Source of the DNA: Anaerolineaceae bacterium
Lineage (GTDB): Bacteria; Chloroflexota; Anaerolineae; Aggregatilineales; Phototrophicaceae
Assembly (NCBI GenBank): GCA_002702065.1
Contig: NZXX01000001.1
Coordinates: forward strand, 1,798,001 to 1,862,000
Direction of reading: 5' to 3'
Length of the DNA: 64,000 nucleotides
Under the pieces are notes generated by a model. It had not been told where the DNA came from. It saw only the letters and a list, made by a program, of their open reading frames with translations, and searched no databases. Made by a program: the position numbers and the translations under genes. Numbering within the stretch: position 1 is the first letter of the stretch; every line of letters starts with the position of its first letter. Below, piece after piece: positions 1 to 9,272 of the stretch.

Positions 1-234
1 ACCAGCGAGCTTCGGCAGGAAGAACTCCCAGTCGTCCTGAAGCTGCCCGGTGTTCCAGGTTGGGATGCCCAGAATCAAATAGTCGAATTGCAGGAACTGC
101 TCGATTGATGTGCTGCCGATATTGAATACTTCGACCAGCGATGGGTCGCGTTTGTCAAATTCAGCTTTCATTTCATAGGCAACATACTCGGTATTGCCCG
201 TGCTGCTGCCATAAAAGAGACCAATTTTTGCCAT
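1..234 (-). CDS. fldA: Flavodoxin (3' end outside window)
   Basis: This is the first 78 residues of a long-chain-type flavodoxin, a small soluble FMN electron carrier. The FMN-phosphate loop SSTGNT is at residues 10-15, right after the first beta strand, and the PTWNTGQLQDDW segment at residues 58-69 carries the tryptophan that usually stacks on the flavin (W60). The ATG is at 232-234, read leftward; an AGAGG about 11 bases upstream is only a modest ribosome site. The gene runs off the left edge, so its length and the loop that separates long-chain from short-chain types cannot be seen. The family call is firm; the electron partner is unknown. Confidence 0.9.
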   Translation of the reverse strand, partial: MAKIGLFYGSSTGNTEYVAYEMKAEFDKRDPSLVEVFNIGSTSIEQFLQFDYLILGIPTWNTGQLQDDWEFFLPKLAG

Positions 235-480
235 GTGATGCTTATCCTCTGTGTAATCAACTGGAACGCTGGGGCAAAAGCGCAGCGCACTGTCGAAGTA
301 TAGTATCTGAACCCCTTGCTTGTCCAGTTTTTTTAGGCCGGACAAGGTTTCTCCGATGGGCAATGTTCTTGATAGATAGTTTACCCCAAAATCGCGCCAA
401 TTGGTCGGCTGTCCATCCATTTAAAGACGACGGCTTATGAGTGCCATCATGGTGGATTCGTAACTTATGACATAGATTTC

Positions 481-507
481 TTGACAAACGATCTGAAACT
501 ATATACT
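481..507 (+). promoter_or_regulatory. Sigma-70-type promoter for the LacI gene
   Basis: A perfect -35 hexamer TTGACA (481-486) is followed after 15 bases by TATACT (502-507), a 5/6 match to the -10 consensus. The spacing is at the short end. It would start transcription near 514, about 70 bases before the GTG start of the regulator. Confidence 0.45.
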
Positions 508-516
508 CTATTCGTG

Positions 517-536
517 GTTATTGCGTTACCGCTAAC
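517..536. promoter_or_regulatory. Possible operator, imperfect palindrome
   Basis: GTTATTGCGTTACCGCTAAC has outer arms GTTA and TAAC around a GCG/CCGC core. It lies just downstream of the predicted transcription start, where a LacI-type protein could autorepress. The symmetry is partial and no second copy was found, so this is tentative. Confidence 0.25.
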
Positions 537-582
537 ATTTGTTTTTAGCTAAATTATATATGATATATTCTGAGTATAGATT

Positions 583-1590
583 GTGCCCAAGCAAAAAGAT
601 CGCATTACAATTGCAGATGTTGCCGAAAAGGCGAATGTTTCTGCAATGACCGTCTCCCGTGTCCTCAACAATAAAGGGAGCTTCAGCGAGGAAACCCGGC
701 AGCATGTCCTCCATGTGATGCGTGAATTGGGTTATCGTCCCAATCGGGTTGCGCGCAGTCTTGCTACCGCCAAAACTCTGAAGATCGGTGTTGTGGTGCC
801 CAGTATTTCCAGTGCCTATTTTGGTGAGGTGCTGGAAGGTACAGAACGGGTGCTGTGGGAGTGTGGTTATCACATGCTCTTATGTAACACCGCTGTCGAT
901 TCCCGTCGAGAACATGCCGTCATGGATCTTTTCGAGGAAGATCGCGTCGATGGTGTGGTGGTCCTCAGTTCGCATCTGCCCGGTGACGAACTCAGCAGTT
1001 ACCTCAAAAAACAACGCGCCGCTGTGGTCATCAATTGCGACGTGGAACCCGGTATCGCTGGTCACATTTATACAGACGAATTAAAAAGTATGCGGATGGC
1101 AGTCAAGCACCTACAGCAGGCTGGTTGCAAGTGTTTGGGCTACATTGGCCTTGCCATCGAGACGTACGCTGGCCGCGAACGGCATGACATGTTTATTCGT
1201 GCCTGCGAAGAAGTGGGCCTCTCGGTGAGCAGCGATAACATCGTGATCTGTGATCGGCGAATGGGCGGGTTGGCGGCGCGTCGTTTGTTCAAGCGTGTGC
1301 CGGAAACCGATGGTTTGATCTGCTTTAACGATGAAATTGCTGCCGGGGCACTTCGTGTTTGTTTCGAATTACAGCGGCGGGTACCCGAAGATGTAGCCAT
1401 TGTGGGTTTTGATGACATCTTCCTTGCCGAATTACTGGTGCCAGCTTTGACGACGCTCCGCCTGAAAACCACCAAGCAGGAAGTGGGGGCGATCGCGGCC
1501 CGGATGTTACTTGAGCGTATTGAGGGACGGTCTACGCGCGATGAAGTGGTTCTGGAACATGAACTCGTCGTGCGCGAGAGCGCGCCTTAA
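583..1590 (+). CDS. LacI/GalR-family transcriptional regulator
   Basis: A 335-residue LacI-type repressor of normal length. The N-terminal helix-turn-helix is at residues 8-30 (ITIADVAEKANVSAMTVSRV, hinge continuing to about 60), followed by a periplasmic-binding-protein-like effector domain from about residue 67 (IGVVVPSIS) to the conserved IVGFDD segment near residue 268. The only credible start is the GTG at 583, with a poor SD. It lies 100 bases upstream of, and codirectional with, the oligopeptide importer genes, so it probably controls them. The effector, perhaps a peptide-derived or sugar ligand, is unknown. The family call is secure; the target is inferred from position. Confidence 0.9.
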   Translation: MPKQKDRITIADVAEKANVSAMTVSRVLNNKGSFSEETRQHVLHVMRELGYRPNRVARSLATAKTLKIGVVVPSISSAYFGEVLEGTERVLWECGYHMLLCNTAVDSRREHAVMDLFEEDRVDGVVVLSSHLPGDELSSYLKKQRAAVVINCDVEPGIAGHIYTDELKSMRMAVKHLQQAGCKCLGYIGLAIETYAGRERHDMFIRACEEVGLSVSSDNIVICDRRMGGLAARRLFKRVPETDGLICFNDEIAAGALRVCFELQRRVPEDVAIVGFDDIFLAELLVPALTTLRLKTTKQEVGAIAARMLLERIEGRSTRDEVVLEHELVVRESAP

Positions 1591-1690
1591 ACGGTGTGAT
1601 GGGGGATAGCAAAAAGGAGACACGAAGCCAACAAACTTATATCAAAAGCAGTGCACATTTAGTTGAATTAATTAGTAGAAAGTCATTCGA

Positions 1691-3586
1691 ATGAAACGTG
1701 TAGTTCTACTTCTAACGATTTGTATGTTATTGATGATTTCTGTGTCGCTGACTGGCGCACAGGAAATGACCTACTCGCAGGCTCCGATGCTGGATGGCAT
1801 GGACCTGCCGGAATTGTCGGAGCGCCTGCCTGCTGAACCGCTGGTCGTGGAACCTGCGGATCGCATCGGTGTCTACGGTGGTACATGGCACATGGGTCTG
1901 CGCGGCGGTAACGATGGCGCGCTGCTTGTCCGTACCATCGGTAATGAGGGCCTGGTTCGCTGGAACCTGGACTGGACAGGTGTGGTCCCCAACGTGGCTG
2001 CCAGCTACGAAGTGAACGAAGACGGCACCGAGTATACCTTCAACCTGCGCGAAGGTATGAAATGGTCGGATGGTATGCCATTCACGGCCAACGATATCGT
2101 TTTCTGGTACAACGCCCACGCTACGAACACCGAAGTCAGCCCGGCGCCCCCCAACTGGATGGTTGCTGGTGGTGAAATCGGCACAGTGGAAGCTGTTGAC
2201 GACTATACGGTTAAGTTCAGCTTTGCTGCGCCGAATGGTCTGTTCCTGCAGCGTCTGGCGACCCCGGATGGCAATATCGTGAATCGTATGCCGCAGCATT
2301 ATGCCGAGCAGTTCCATGCGGAATACAACCCGGATGGTATCGAAGCGCACCTGGAAGAATCTGGTCTGGAGACATGGGTTGACCTGTGGACTCAGAAAGT
2401 TTCGGATGAATGGTATACACCGAAGCCAACGATCAACGCCTGGGTGCTGGAGAACGGTCAGGGTGCAAGCGCTACCCAGGTGACCGCTGTCCGTAACCCG
2501 TACTACTGGAAAGTTGACCCTGAAGGCAATCAGTATCCTTATATCGACTACGTCCAGTTGGACGCCGGCAATGACACCGAAACACTGGTGCTGCGCGCGC
2601 TCAACGGCGAAATCGACATGATGGATCGCCACATTGCCACGCTGGCGAACAAAGCGGTCTTCTTTGACAATATGGAAGCAGGCGGTTATCACTTCTACGA
2701 AACCGTGCCTTCCAGCATGAACGGTATGATTATTGCCCTCAACCTGACGCATCTGGACCCGGTCAAACGCGAGATTTTCCAGAACAAGGATTTCCGTATT
2801 GGCCTGTCCCACGCTATCAATCGTCAGGAACTGATTGACCTGATCTGGGTGGGACAGGGTCAGCCGCATCAGCTGGCGCCACGCCCGACCTCACCGTTCT
2901 ACAATGAACAGCTGGCGACCCAGTACACCGAGTACAATGTCGATCTGGCGAACGAGCATCTGGACGCTGCCGGTTATACCGAGCGCGACGCCGATGGCTA
3001 CCGTCTGGGGCCGGATGGCAACCGTATTTCGTTCGTCGTCGATATTCAGACCGTAGGCACCGACCAGATCGACGCCATGGAACTGATTACTGGCTACTGG
3101 CAGGCAGTGGGTATTGATGGTCAGGCCAATGTGATTGACCGTTCGATCCTTTACCAGCGCAAGGAAGCCAACCAGGCTGACGCGACGGTGTGGGGTGGTG
3201 ATGGTGGTCTGGACGTGATCCTGGAGCCACGCTGGTACTTCCCCTACAGCAACGAATCCAACTTCGCCCCGGCGTGGCAGTACTGGTACAACAACTCCAG
3301 TGACCCCCGCGCCGAAGAACCCAATGCGGGTGCACAGCGTCAGATGGAACTGTACAACGAACTAAAAGCCACGGCTGATCCCGATGGTCAGGCAGCGTTG
3401 ATGAATGAAATTCTGGCGATCTCCGCTGAAGAATTCTACGCCATCGGTATTACCCTGCCTGCGCCGGGTTATGGTATCGTGCGTAACAATTTCTTCAACG
3501 TCCCCGAGTCGATGCCGGGTGCGTGGTTGTACCCCAACCCAAGCCCAAGCAATCCCTTCCAGTACTTCATCGAAGGTGAAGCCTAA
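1691..3586 (+). CDS. ABC peptide importer, family 5 solute-binding protein
   Basis: A 631-residue extracellular binding protein of the SBP_bac_5 family (DppA/OppA type), which captures oligopeptides or similar solutes for the permeases encoded next. The N-terminus is a signal peptide (MKRVVLLL core, probable cleavage near TGA-QE at about residue 23). There is no lipobox cysteine, so anchoring is not obvious. The body has family hallmarks such as NLREGMKWSDG-PFTANDIVFWYN (residues 118-141 region) and FRIGLSHAINRQELI. It is longer than E. coli DppA, as is common for Gram-positive-like and Chloroflexota homologues. It starts the operon; a hairpin follows it before the permease gene. Confidence 0.92.
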   Translation: MKRVVLLLTICMLLMISVSLTGAQEMTYSQAPMLDGMDLPELSERLPAEPLVVEPADRIGVYGGTWHMGLRGGNDGALLVRTIGNEGLVRWNLDWTGVVPNVAASYEVNEDGTEYTFNLREGMKWSDGMPFTANDIVFWYNAHATNTEVSPAPPNWMVAGGEIGTVEAVDDYTVKFSFAAPNGLFLQRLATPDGNIVNRMPQHYAEQFHAEYNPDGIEAHLEESGLETWVDLWTQKVSDEWYTPKPTINAWVLENGQGASATQVTAVRNPYYWKVDPEGNQYPYIDYVQLDAGNDTETLVLRALNGEIDMMDRHIATLANKAVFFDNMEAGGYHFYETVPSSMNGMIIALNLTHLDPVKREIFQNKDFRIGLSHAINRQELIDLIWVGQGQPHQLAPRPTSPFYNEQLATQYTEYNVDLANEHLDAAGYTERDADGYRLGPDGNRISFVVDIQTVGTDQIDAMELITGYWQAVGIDGQANVIDRSILYQRKEANQADATVWGGDGGLDVILEPRWYFPYSNESNFAPAWQYWYNNSSDPRAEEPNAGAQRQMELYNELKATADPDGQAALMNEILAISAEEFYAIGITLPAPGYGIVRNNFFNVPESMPGAWLYPNPSPSNPFQYFIEGEA

Positions 3587-3599
3587 CATCGTATAAAAA

Positions 3600-3628
3600 G
3601 GGTTGTGCCGCGCTATGTGGCACAACCC
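3600..3628 (+). other. Intra-operon stem-loop after the SBP gene
   Basis: A perfect 10-bp inverted repeat GGGTTGTGCC / GGCACAACCC (3600-3609 and 3619-3628) with a 9-base loop lies between the binding-protein stop and the first permease. No T-run follows, so it is more likely an mRNA-stabilising or partial-attenuation element than a full terminator. Equivalent hairpins follow two other binding-protein genes in this window. Confidence 0.55.
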
Positions 3629-3651
3629 GATCGTGCTTGGGGAGGTGTTTC

Positions 3652-4638
3652 GTGGCACAATTTATTGTTCGACGTTTGTTCTTAATGATTCCAACGATGT
3701 TTGCCGTTTCGATTGTGGCTTTCATCATCATACAACTTCCTCCTGGTGACTTTCTAAGCTCTTACATTGCGAATATTGCGGCGTCTGGCGAGAGCGTTGA
3801 ACAGGACGTTATTGAAGCGCTGAATCAGCGGTTCGGGCTGGATCAGCCGATGCATGTGCAATACTTTAAGTGGATTTCAAATATTGTTCTTCGCGGCGAT
3901 TTCGGTCAGTCATTCGAGTTCAATACCCCTGTTGACCAGTTGATCTGGGAACGATTGAACCTGACTGTGGTCTTGTCGCTGGCAACCTTGCTCTTTACAT
4001 GGGCAATTGCCTTTCCCATTGGCATATTCTCAGCTGTCCGGCAGTATTCGCTCGGTGATTACGTGGCGACCTTCTTTGGTTTCCTCGGCCTGGCTATTCC
4101 CGACTTTTTGCTGGCGCTGGTGTTGATGTATATCGCATTTAAATTCTTTAATCAGAGTGTTGGTGGGTTGTTTTCACCGGAATACGTGAATGCCGCCTGG
4201 AGCGTCGACAAAGTAATTGACCTGATCAGCCACTTGTGGATCCCGATGATTATTCTGGGGACGTCGGGGGCTGCCAGTCTCATCCGTGTGATGCGGGCGA
4301 ATTTGCTGGATGAACTACGCAAACCGTATGTGCGCACCGCACGCGCCAAAGGGCTGCCAGAATGGAAAGTGATCCTCAAGTATCCGGTCCGGGTCGCGCT
4401 GAATCCGTTCGTGAGTACAGCGGGTTGGTTGCTGCCGGGTCTGGTATCCGGTTCGATCATCGTGGCCGTGGTGCTGAGCCTGCCGACAACCGGGCCGCTG
4501 CTGCTACGTTCGCTCACTTCGCAAGATATGTATCTTGCCGGATCGTTTATCTTGATGCTGAGCGTACTTACGCTGTTTGGCACCCTGATTTCTGACGTCA
4601 TTCTTGCCTGGCTTGATCCACGCATTCGCTACGAATAA
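3652..4638 (+). CDS. ABC peptide importer permease, DppB type
   Basis: A 328-residue inner-membrane permease of the binding-protein-dependent transport family, first of the pair that forms the channel. The start is the GTG at 3652 (MAQFIVRRLFLMIPTMF), preceded by GGGGAGG at 3639-3645 with ideal spacing; an upstream TTG would read through that SD and is rejected. The first membrane helix is followed by a periplasmic loop with FGLDQP, and the cytoplasmic EAA loop that touches the ATPases reads YVRTARAKGLPEWKVI near residues 229-244. About six membrane segments are visible. It works with the DppC-type permease and the two ATPases downstream. Confidence 0.93.
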   Translation: MAQFIVRRLFLMIPTMFAVSIVAFIIIQLPPGDFLSSYIANIAASGESVEQDVIEALNQRFGLDQPMHVQYFKWISNIVLRGDFGQSFEFNTPVDQLIWERLNLTVVLSLATLLFTWAIAFPIGIFSAVRQYSLGDYVATFFGFLGLAIPDFLLALVLMYIAFKFFNQSVGGLFSPEYVNAAWSVDKVIDLISHLWIPMIILGTSGAASLIRVMRANLLDELRKPYVRTARAKGLPEWKVILKYPVRVALNPFVSTAGWLLPGLVSGSIIVAVVLSLPTTGPLLLRSLTSQDMYLAGSFILMLSVLTLFGTLISDVILAWLDPRIRYE

Positions 4639-4656
4639 TTTTTACGGGAGTTATCT

Positions 4657-5820
4657 ATGGAAACCGGCGTACCCAAACCCCAGCCGATAGACACCCCTGT
4701 TGCGGATAGCGCACAGGTGCGCGGCTTGCCAGAGGAAAAAGATGCCAGTGCATTTGTAGCGTCACAGTGGAAACTGATGTGGTGGCGTTTTCGCAAGCAC
4801 CGGCTGGCGATGATCAGTGGGGTAATCATCATTTTTATTTACCTCGTGGCGATCTTTGCTGAGTTTTTTGCGCCCCTGCCGCCCGACCAGACCAGCACCC
4901 AGATGACGTATGCACCGCCGCAGACTCTGGTTCTGTTTGATGAAAGCGGTTTTAACCCGCATGTTTTCGGGTACAAGTCCGAAATTGATCCGGTGGCGCT
5001 GCGCCGTACCTTTACGATTGATCCGGAAACCAAGGTGCCGGTTCGGCTGTTTGTGCAGGGCTATGAATATAAGCTGCTTGGCTTGATCGACGCGAACCTG
5101 CATCTGGTTGGTCCGGCAGACCCAAGCCAGCCGATGTATTTGCTGGGTGCTGACCGGCTGGGACGTGACGTATTGAGCCGACTGGTTCATGGCACACGTA
5201 TTTCGATGTCCATTGGTCTGGTCGGCGTCACCATCAGCCTGATGCTCGGCATTATTCTGGGTGGTATCTCCGGCTACTATGGTGGTGCGATGGATAACGT
5301 TATCCAGCGTGTCATCGAATTCATCCGTTCGCTGCCGACTATTCCGCTGTGGTTGGGCCTGGGCGCGGCGCTGCCGGTGGGGTGGGGGCCGCTGCAAATC
5401 TACTTTGCAATTACGGTGATCTTGTCCTTTATCGGCTGGACCGGGCTTGCCCGTGTGGTACGTGGCCGATTTTTGACTTTGCGTGAGGAAGATTTTGTCA
5501 TTGCGGCGCGGCTCGATGGGGCCAGCCAGCGCAAGATCATGTTTCAGCACATGCTCCCCGCTTTTTACAGCCATATCATTGCTTCTGTGACGCTGGCTAT
5601 TCCCGGCATGATTCTGGCGGAAACATCCCTGAGCTTTCTTGGCCTCGGCCTGCGTCCGCCAATCGTGAGCTGGGGGGTGCTGTTGCAAGAGGCACAGAAT
5701 GTGCGGTCTGTGGCGACTGCGCCCTGGCTGCTGGTGCCCGCAGTGGCGGTCGTCGTTGCGGTGCTGGCACTGAATTTCCTGGGTGATGGCCTGCGTGACG
5801 CGGCTGACCCCTACGCATAG
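4657..5820 (+). CDS. ABC peptide importer permease, DppC type with large insert
   Basis: A 387-residue permease partner. Cytoplasmic N-terminus, first membrane helix at about residues 49-70 (AMISGVIIIFIYLVAIFAEF), then an extended extracytoplasmic stretch of roughly 90 residues before the usual LGADRLGRDVLSRLVHGTRIS motif at about 165. Typical DppC proteins are near 300 residues and reach that motif much sooner, so the insert is the notable feature. The EAA loop DFVIAARLDGASQRKIMFQHMLP and the C-terminal FLGDGLRDAADP are standard. An SD (GGGAG) precedes the ATG. It is 18 bases after dppB and 9 before the ATPase gene, clearly one operon. Confidence 0.93.
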   Translation: METGVPKPQPIDTPVADSAQVRGLPEEKDASAFVASQWKLMWWRFRKHRLAMISGVIIIFIYLVAIFAEFFAPLPPDQTSTQMTYAPPQTLVLFDESGFNPHVFGYKSEIDPVALRRTFTIDPETKVPVRLFVQGYEYKLLGLIDANLHLVGPADPSQPMYLLGADRLGRDVLSRLVHGTRISMSIGLVGVTISLMLGIILGGISGYYGGAMDNVIQRVIEFIRSLPTIPLWLGLGAALPVGWGPLQIYFAITVILSFIGWTGLARVVRGRFLTLREEDFVIAARLDGASQRKIMFQHMLPAFYSHIIASVTLAIPGMILAETSLSFLGLGLRPPIVSWGVLLQEAQNVRSVATAPWLLVPAVAVVVAVLALNFLGDGLRDAADPYA

Positions 5821-5829
5821 AGGCTTTAC

Positions 5830-6852
5830 ATGGAAAATCGAGATATCTTACTTGAAGTTAAAAATTTGCAGACGCATTTCTTGCTCGATGAAGGTACGGT
5901 AAAAGCCGTCGATGGCGTCGACTTTACGGTGCCACGCGGCATTACGGTCGGCATCGTGGGCGAAAGTGGCTGTGGCAAAAGCGTGACAGCGATGTCCATC
6001 CTCCAGTTGATCGACAAGCCGGGTCGCATCGTCGGTGGGCAAATCCTGTTGAATCGGGGCGATGGCAATGGTGCTGTCGACCTCGCCAGCCTGGAAGAAC
6101 ATAGTGCCGCGATGCGGGCTATTCGAGGCGATGCCATTGCGATGATTTTTCAGGAGCCGATGAATTCGCTCAGTCCCGTCCATACGATTGGCAACCAGAT
6201 CATTGAAGCGATACGCCTGCACCGGCAAATGACGGAGGAAGAGGCGAGGGATCATGCGATTGAGGTTCTGCGGCTTGTGGGCATTCCGCGGCCCGAACAG
6301 CGCATCGACGCCTATACGTTTCAGTTGAGCGGTGGGATGCGCCAGCGGGCGATGATCGCGATGGCACTGGCGTGTAACCCGCTGCTGCTCATCGCCGATG
6401 AACCGACAACGGCGCTGGATGTCACCACACAGGCGCAGATTCTGGAATTGATGAAAGGCTTGCAGCGTCAGTTCGGCATGGCTGTGATGCTGATTACGCA
6501 TGACCTCGGCGTGGTGGCAGAAACCTGTGACGAGGTGGTTGTCATGTATCTGGGCGAAGTGGTCGAACAATCGTCGGTCGATTCGTTGTTTCATGACCCC
6601 AAGCATCCGTATACGCAGGCGCTGCTGCGCTCGATCCCCCGTCTGGGTGCGGGCCGTACCCAGCAGCTGAACCCAATTGAAGGCGCGGTGCCGGATCCAT
6701 TCAATCGACCAACAGGATGTCCTTTTCACCCCCGTTGTGATCAGTTTATGCCGGGCAAATGCGATGTCATTCACCCTGATCTGATCAAACTTGCAGATGG
6801 CCGGGCAGTGCGCTGCCTGCTCTATGAAGCGGAAGGTAGCGATCATGGCTGA
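5830..6852 (+). CDS. ABC peptide importer ATPase, DppD/OppD type
   Basis: A 340-residue ATP-binding subunit. Walker A is GESGCGKS at residues 44-51, the signature is LSGGMRQR near 165, and Walker B is [13 protein letters not shown]. The C-terminal oligopeptide-transporter extension is present ([14 protein letters not shown]), which in this family often binds an Fe-S cluster or zinc through its cysteines; only part of that cysteine set is evident here. It forms a heterodimer with the following ATPase and powers the two upstream permeases. The 3' end overlaps the next start by 8 bases, which suggests translational coupling. Confidence 0.94.
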   Translation: MENRDILLEVKNLQTHFLLDEGTVKAVDGVDFTVPRGITVGIVGESGCGKSVTAMSILQLIDKPGRIVGGQILLNRGDGNGAVDLASLEEHSAAMRAIRGDAIAMIFQEPMNSLSPVHTIGNQIIEAIRLHRQMTEEEARDHAIEVLRLVGIPRPEQRIDAYTFQLSGGMRQRAMIAMALACNPLLLIADEPTTALDVTTQAQILELMKGLQRQFGMAVMLITHDLGVVAETCDEVVVMYLGEVVEQSSVDSLFHDPKHPYTQALLRSIPRLGAGRTQQLNPIEGAVPDPFNRPTGCPFHPRCDQFMPGKCDVIHPDLIKLADGRAVRCLLYEAEGSDHG

Positions 6853-7891
6853 TACGACAAACGGCACCACTGGAAAGCCACTGCTGAGGGTCGATAATCT
6901 GAAGATGCACTTTCCGATCAAGAAGGGCTTTTTGCAGCGGCAGGTTGGCGCGGTTAAAGCTGTGGATGGTGTGAGCTTCGACATTCAACCCGGTGAAACG
7001 TTGGGGTTAGTGGGCGAAAGTGGCTGCGGCAAAACGACCATTGGCCGCTGCATTGTCCGCGCCTATCGACCGACCGGTGGCCAGCTATTGTATGAACATG
7101 CTGGCGGGGTCGATCTGGCTCATCTGAGTGAAGCTGAGCTGAAGGCCTATCGCCAGAAGATACGGATGATCTTCCAGGATCCGTATGCCTCGTTGAATTC
7201 TCGTATGACGGTGTTCGACATTGTGGCTGATCCGCTGCGTATCCATAATATTGCGTCCGGCTCAGAGCTTGAGGACCGCGTGATTGACCTGCTGCGCAAG
7301 GTTGGTTTGCGACCGGAACATATGCGCCGTTACCCCCATGCCTTCAGTGGCGGACAGCGCCAGCGCATCGGGATTGCTCGTGCCCTGGCACTGGAACCGG
7401 AACTGGTCGTCGCTGATGAGGCGGTTTCTGCGCTGGATGTATCTGTCCGGGCACAGATTCTGAACCTGATGATTGAGCTTCAGCGCGACTATAACCTGAC
7501 CTATCTGTTTGTGTCGCATGACTTGAGCGTGGTGGAATATGTGGCGGACCGGGTGGCGGTGATGTATGTGGGCAAGCTGGTTGAACTGGCCCCCACGAAC
7601 GGGTTATACAATAGCCCCCAGCATCCTTATACCGAGGCACTGCTGTCCGCTATTCCCGTGCCGGACCCTCGCCGTCGGGCAGAGCGAATTGTGCTGGAAG
7701 GCGACGTTGCCGACCCTGCTAACCCGCCGTCGGGTTGCTATTTCCACCCGCGCTGCCCCTACGCGAAAGAACGCTGCAAGGTAGAAACCCCGGAACTGCG
7801 GCAGGTGGCCCCCAATCATATTGCGGCCTGTCATTTTGCCGAGGAACTGAATCTGCGCGGCATTCCACCTTTACCTGCCTCACCGAACTAA
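6845..7891 (+). CDS. ABC peptide importer ATPase, DppF/OppF type
   Basis: A 348-residue second ATPase of the same importer. I place the start at ATG 6845 ([10 protein letters not shown]), inside the end of the previous gene and just after GGAAGG; an upstream in-frame ATG at 6791 lies well within the DppD domain and is unlikely. Walker A is GESGCGKTT, the signature [16 protein letters not shown], Walker [13 protein letters not shown] (this variant is usual in the OppF branch), and the C-terminal SGCYFHPRC extension is present. It completes a full SBP-B-C-D-F set. A hairpin 10 bases after the stop probably ends the operon. Confidence 0.94.
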   Translation: MADTTNGTTGKPLLRVDNLKMHFPIKKGFLQRQVGAVKAVDGVSFDIQPGETLGLVGESGCGKTTIGRCIVRAYRPTGGQLLYEHAGGVDLAHLSEAELKAYRQKIRMIFQDPYASLNSRMTVFDIVADPLRIHNIASGSELEDRVIDLLRKVGLRPEHMRRYPHAFSGGQRQRIGIARALALEPELVVADEAVSALDVSVRAQILNLMIELQRDYNLTYLFVSHDLSVVEYVADRVAVMYVGKLVELAPTNGLYNSPQHPYTEALLSAIPVPDPRRRAERIVLEGDVADPANPPSGCYFHPRCPYAKERCKVETPELRQVAPNHIAACHFAEELNLRGIPPLPASPN

Positions 7892-7900
7892 CTGACTTTG

Positions 7901-7928
7901 ATCGGGCAAGTACAGCTGCTTGCCCGAT
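7901..7928 (+). terminator. Hairpin ending the peptide importer operon
   Basis: A perfect 10-bp inverted repeat ATCGGGCAAG / CTTGCCCGAT with an 8-base loop begins 10 bases after the last ATPase gene. It lacks a T-tract, so it may end transcription weakly or with help from Rho, or protect the 3' end. Confidence 0.5.
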
Positions 7929-8040
7929 GAATGCCTCCATATTCGCATGCAAAAGTGCAGACTATGTCTCGATTTTGCGTGCGGATTGCTATTTCCGCAT
8001 ACAATGCTGGCATCACGCAGATTGTTGGAAAGGGCACACC

Positions 8041-9258
8041 ATGCCAATTTTGTCTGGATACGACTCATTCGCAGGGCGTCATTGGGAAACCGGCTCGATC
8101 GCCAACGCTTTGTCCTATCAGGGCGTGAAGACGCCACACACCGGTCAGCCGATCAGCGAGGCGTTGCTGCTGGGAATCAGCGGCGGGATTACCGTCGGCT
8201 ATTTTCTGTTTCATTACGAGGGCTACGACCCGACGCTGAATTTGTTGACTCGGAACACCTTTGACCCGATGGCGACGATTTTCGACCGGCTCGCAATCGC
8301 ACAGGATGTTCGTCAAACAAACAACGCTGCGAAGGCGGACGAGAATCTGCTGGCGATTCTGGAGAGCGGCCAGCCCGCGCTTGTCTGGACGGATAGTTTC
8401 AGCCTGCCGTATAACCATTACCCCTATGACGAACGGAACTGGGGCATGGCACCGGTCGTCGTCTATGGGTTTGAGGATGACGTTATCTATATTGCGGACC
8501 GATCATCGAAGCCGCTGCACGTGAGCCACGCGGACTTTCTGGCGGCGCGGGCGCGTGTGAAGCAGGACAAGTTTCGCGTGATGGCACTTGAGTATCCGGA
8601 CCTTGACCGGCTGCCATTGGCGGTGCAAAAGGGTATCTGGCAGTGCATCAGCCTGTATACGGAAAATCCGCCCAAGGGGAAAAAAGATAACTGGGGGCTG
8701 GCGGCGCTGCTCAAGTGGGCCAACATGCTGACCAACACCCGCAACAAGCAAAGCTGGACCCGTTATTTCCCGCGCGGTGCAGGCCTGTATTCGGCGCTCC
8801 TCGGCACACCGTACCAGCCGGGTGCGCTTGGCTGGATTCAGGTATGGGGCGCGGCGGGCGGCGCCGAACGCGGGCTGTATGCTGACTTTCTGGATGAAGC
8901 GGCAGTTATTCTCAGCAAACCCGCCCTGAAAGAATCTGCCGAAATGTTTCGCCTGAGCTGTCAGGCGTGGGATGAGCTGGCGATGGCCCTGGTGCCTTCA
9001 GAGGCGACCTTGCTTGTCCAGGCGCGTGTTTTGCTGCTGGAACGTTATCGTCTGTTTGTGGAGTATGGCGATTCTCAACTCGACGCTATTCAGGCTGTTG
9101 ACCGGCAGTTGACCGAACTTCGCCGGGCAGCTTCTGATGAATTTCCGCTGGATGAAAAACAGGTGACGGCGCTGTATCAGGACCTCGCTGAACAAGTGCT
9201 GAAGATCCACGATATTGAACGCGATGCCATCCATACGATGCAGGCGGCAATGGCCTAA
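8041..9258 (+). CDS. BtrH N-terminal / DUF4872 family protein
   Basis: A 405-residue protein resembling the BtrH family (N-terminal papain/C39-like fold plus DUF4872). In butirosin synthesis BtrH transfers an acyl chain from a carrier protein; most homologues have no known job. The N-terminus has the expected GRHWETGSIANALSYQG and GGITVGYFLF segments, followed by WGMAPVVVYGFEDDVIYIADRSS, where the family usually has H-V-VV-GYD. No conserved catalytic cysteine is obvious in the first domain, so activity is uncertain. The ATG at 8041 has a good SD (GGAAAGG); the gene stands alone, 14 bases from the convergent CLC gene. The call rests on pattern recognition. Confidence 0.65.
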   Translation: MPILSGYDSFAGRHWETGSIANALSYQGVKTPHTGQPISEALLLGISGGITVGYFLFHYEGYDPTLNLLTRNTFDPMATIFDRLAIAQDVRQTNNAAKADENLLAILESGQPALVWTDSFSLPYNHYPYDERNWGMAPVVVYGFEDDVIYIADRSSKPLHVSHADFLAARARVKQDKFRVMALEYPDLDRLPLAVQKGIWQCISLYTENPPKGKKDNWGLAALLKWANMLTNTRNKQSWTRYFPRGAGLYSALLGTPYQPGALGWIQVWGAAGGAERGLYADFLDEAAVILSKPALKESAEMFRLSCQAWDELAMALVPSEATLLVQARVLLLERYRLFVEYGDSQLDAIQAVDRQLTELRRAASDEFPLDEKQVTALYQDLAEQVLKIHDIERDAIHTMQAAMA

Positions 9259-9272
9259 GCCCAGCCTGCGCG

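Larger units (their letters stand above)
235..582. other. Intergenic region between flavodoxin and LacI gene
   Basis: This 348-base stretch separates two divergent genes. It holds the probable LacI-gene promoter (481-507), a semi-palindrome (517-536) and an AT-rich patch near 549-575 with the odd-centred palindrome ATATATgATATAT. A 7-bp inverted repeat, CTTGTCC at 319-325 and GGACAAG at 340-346, has no T-run and is not called a terminator. Short open frames here look like chance. Confidence 0.5.

Noticed and set aside
319..346. Inverted repeat CTTGTCC / GGACAAG as a terminator
   Set aside because: Stem is only 7 bp with a 14-base loop and no T-run after it on either strand.
141..487. Two short overlapping frames before the LacI gene
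   Set aside because: One overlaps the flavodoxin start, both give low-complexity products with no SD; the region is better read as regulatory DNA.
1727..2869. Open frame of 380 codons on the minus strand
   Set aside because: Lies wholly antisense to the SBP gene, which has a signal peptide and family motifs; the minus frame shows no recognisable domain and reflects codon bias.
4762..5688. Open frame of 308 codons on the minus strand
   Set aside because: Antisense to the DppC permease; Gln/His/Arg-rich product without domains.
5848..6984. Open frame of 378 codons on the minus strand
   Set aside because: Antisense to the two ATPase genes; no domain and no SD.
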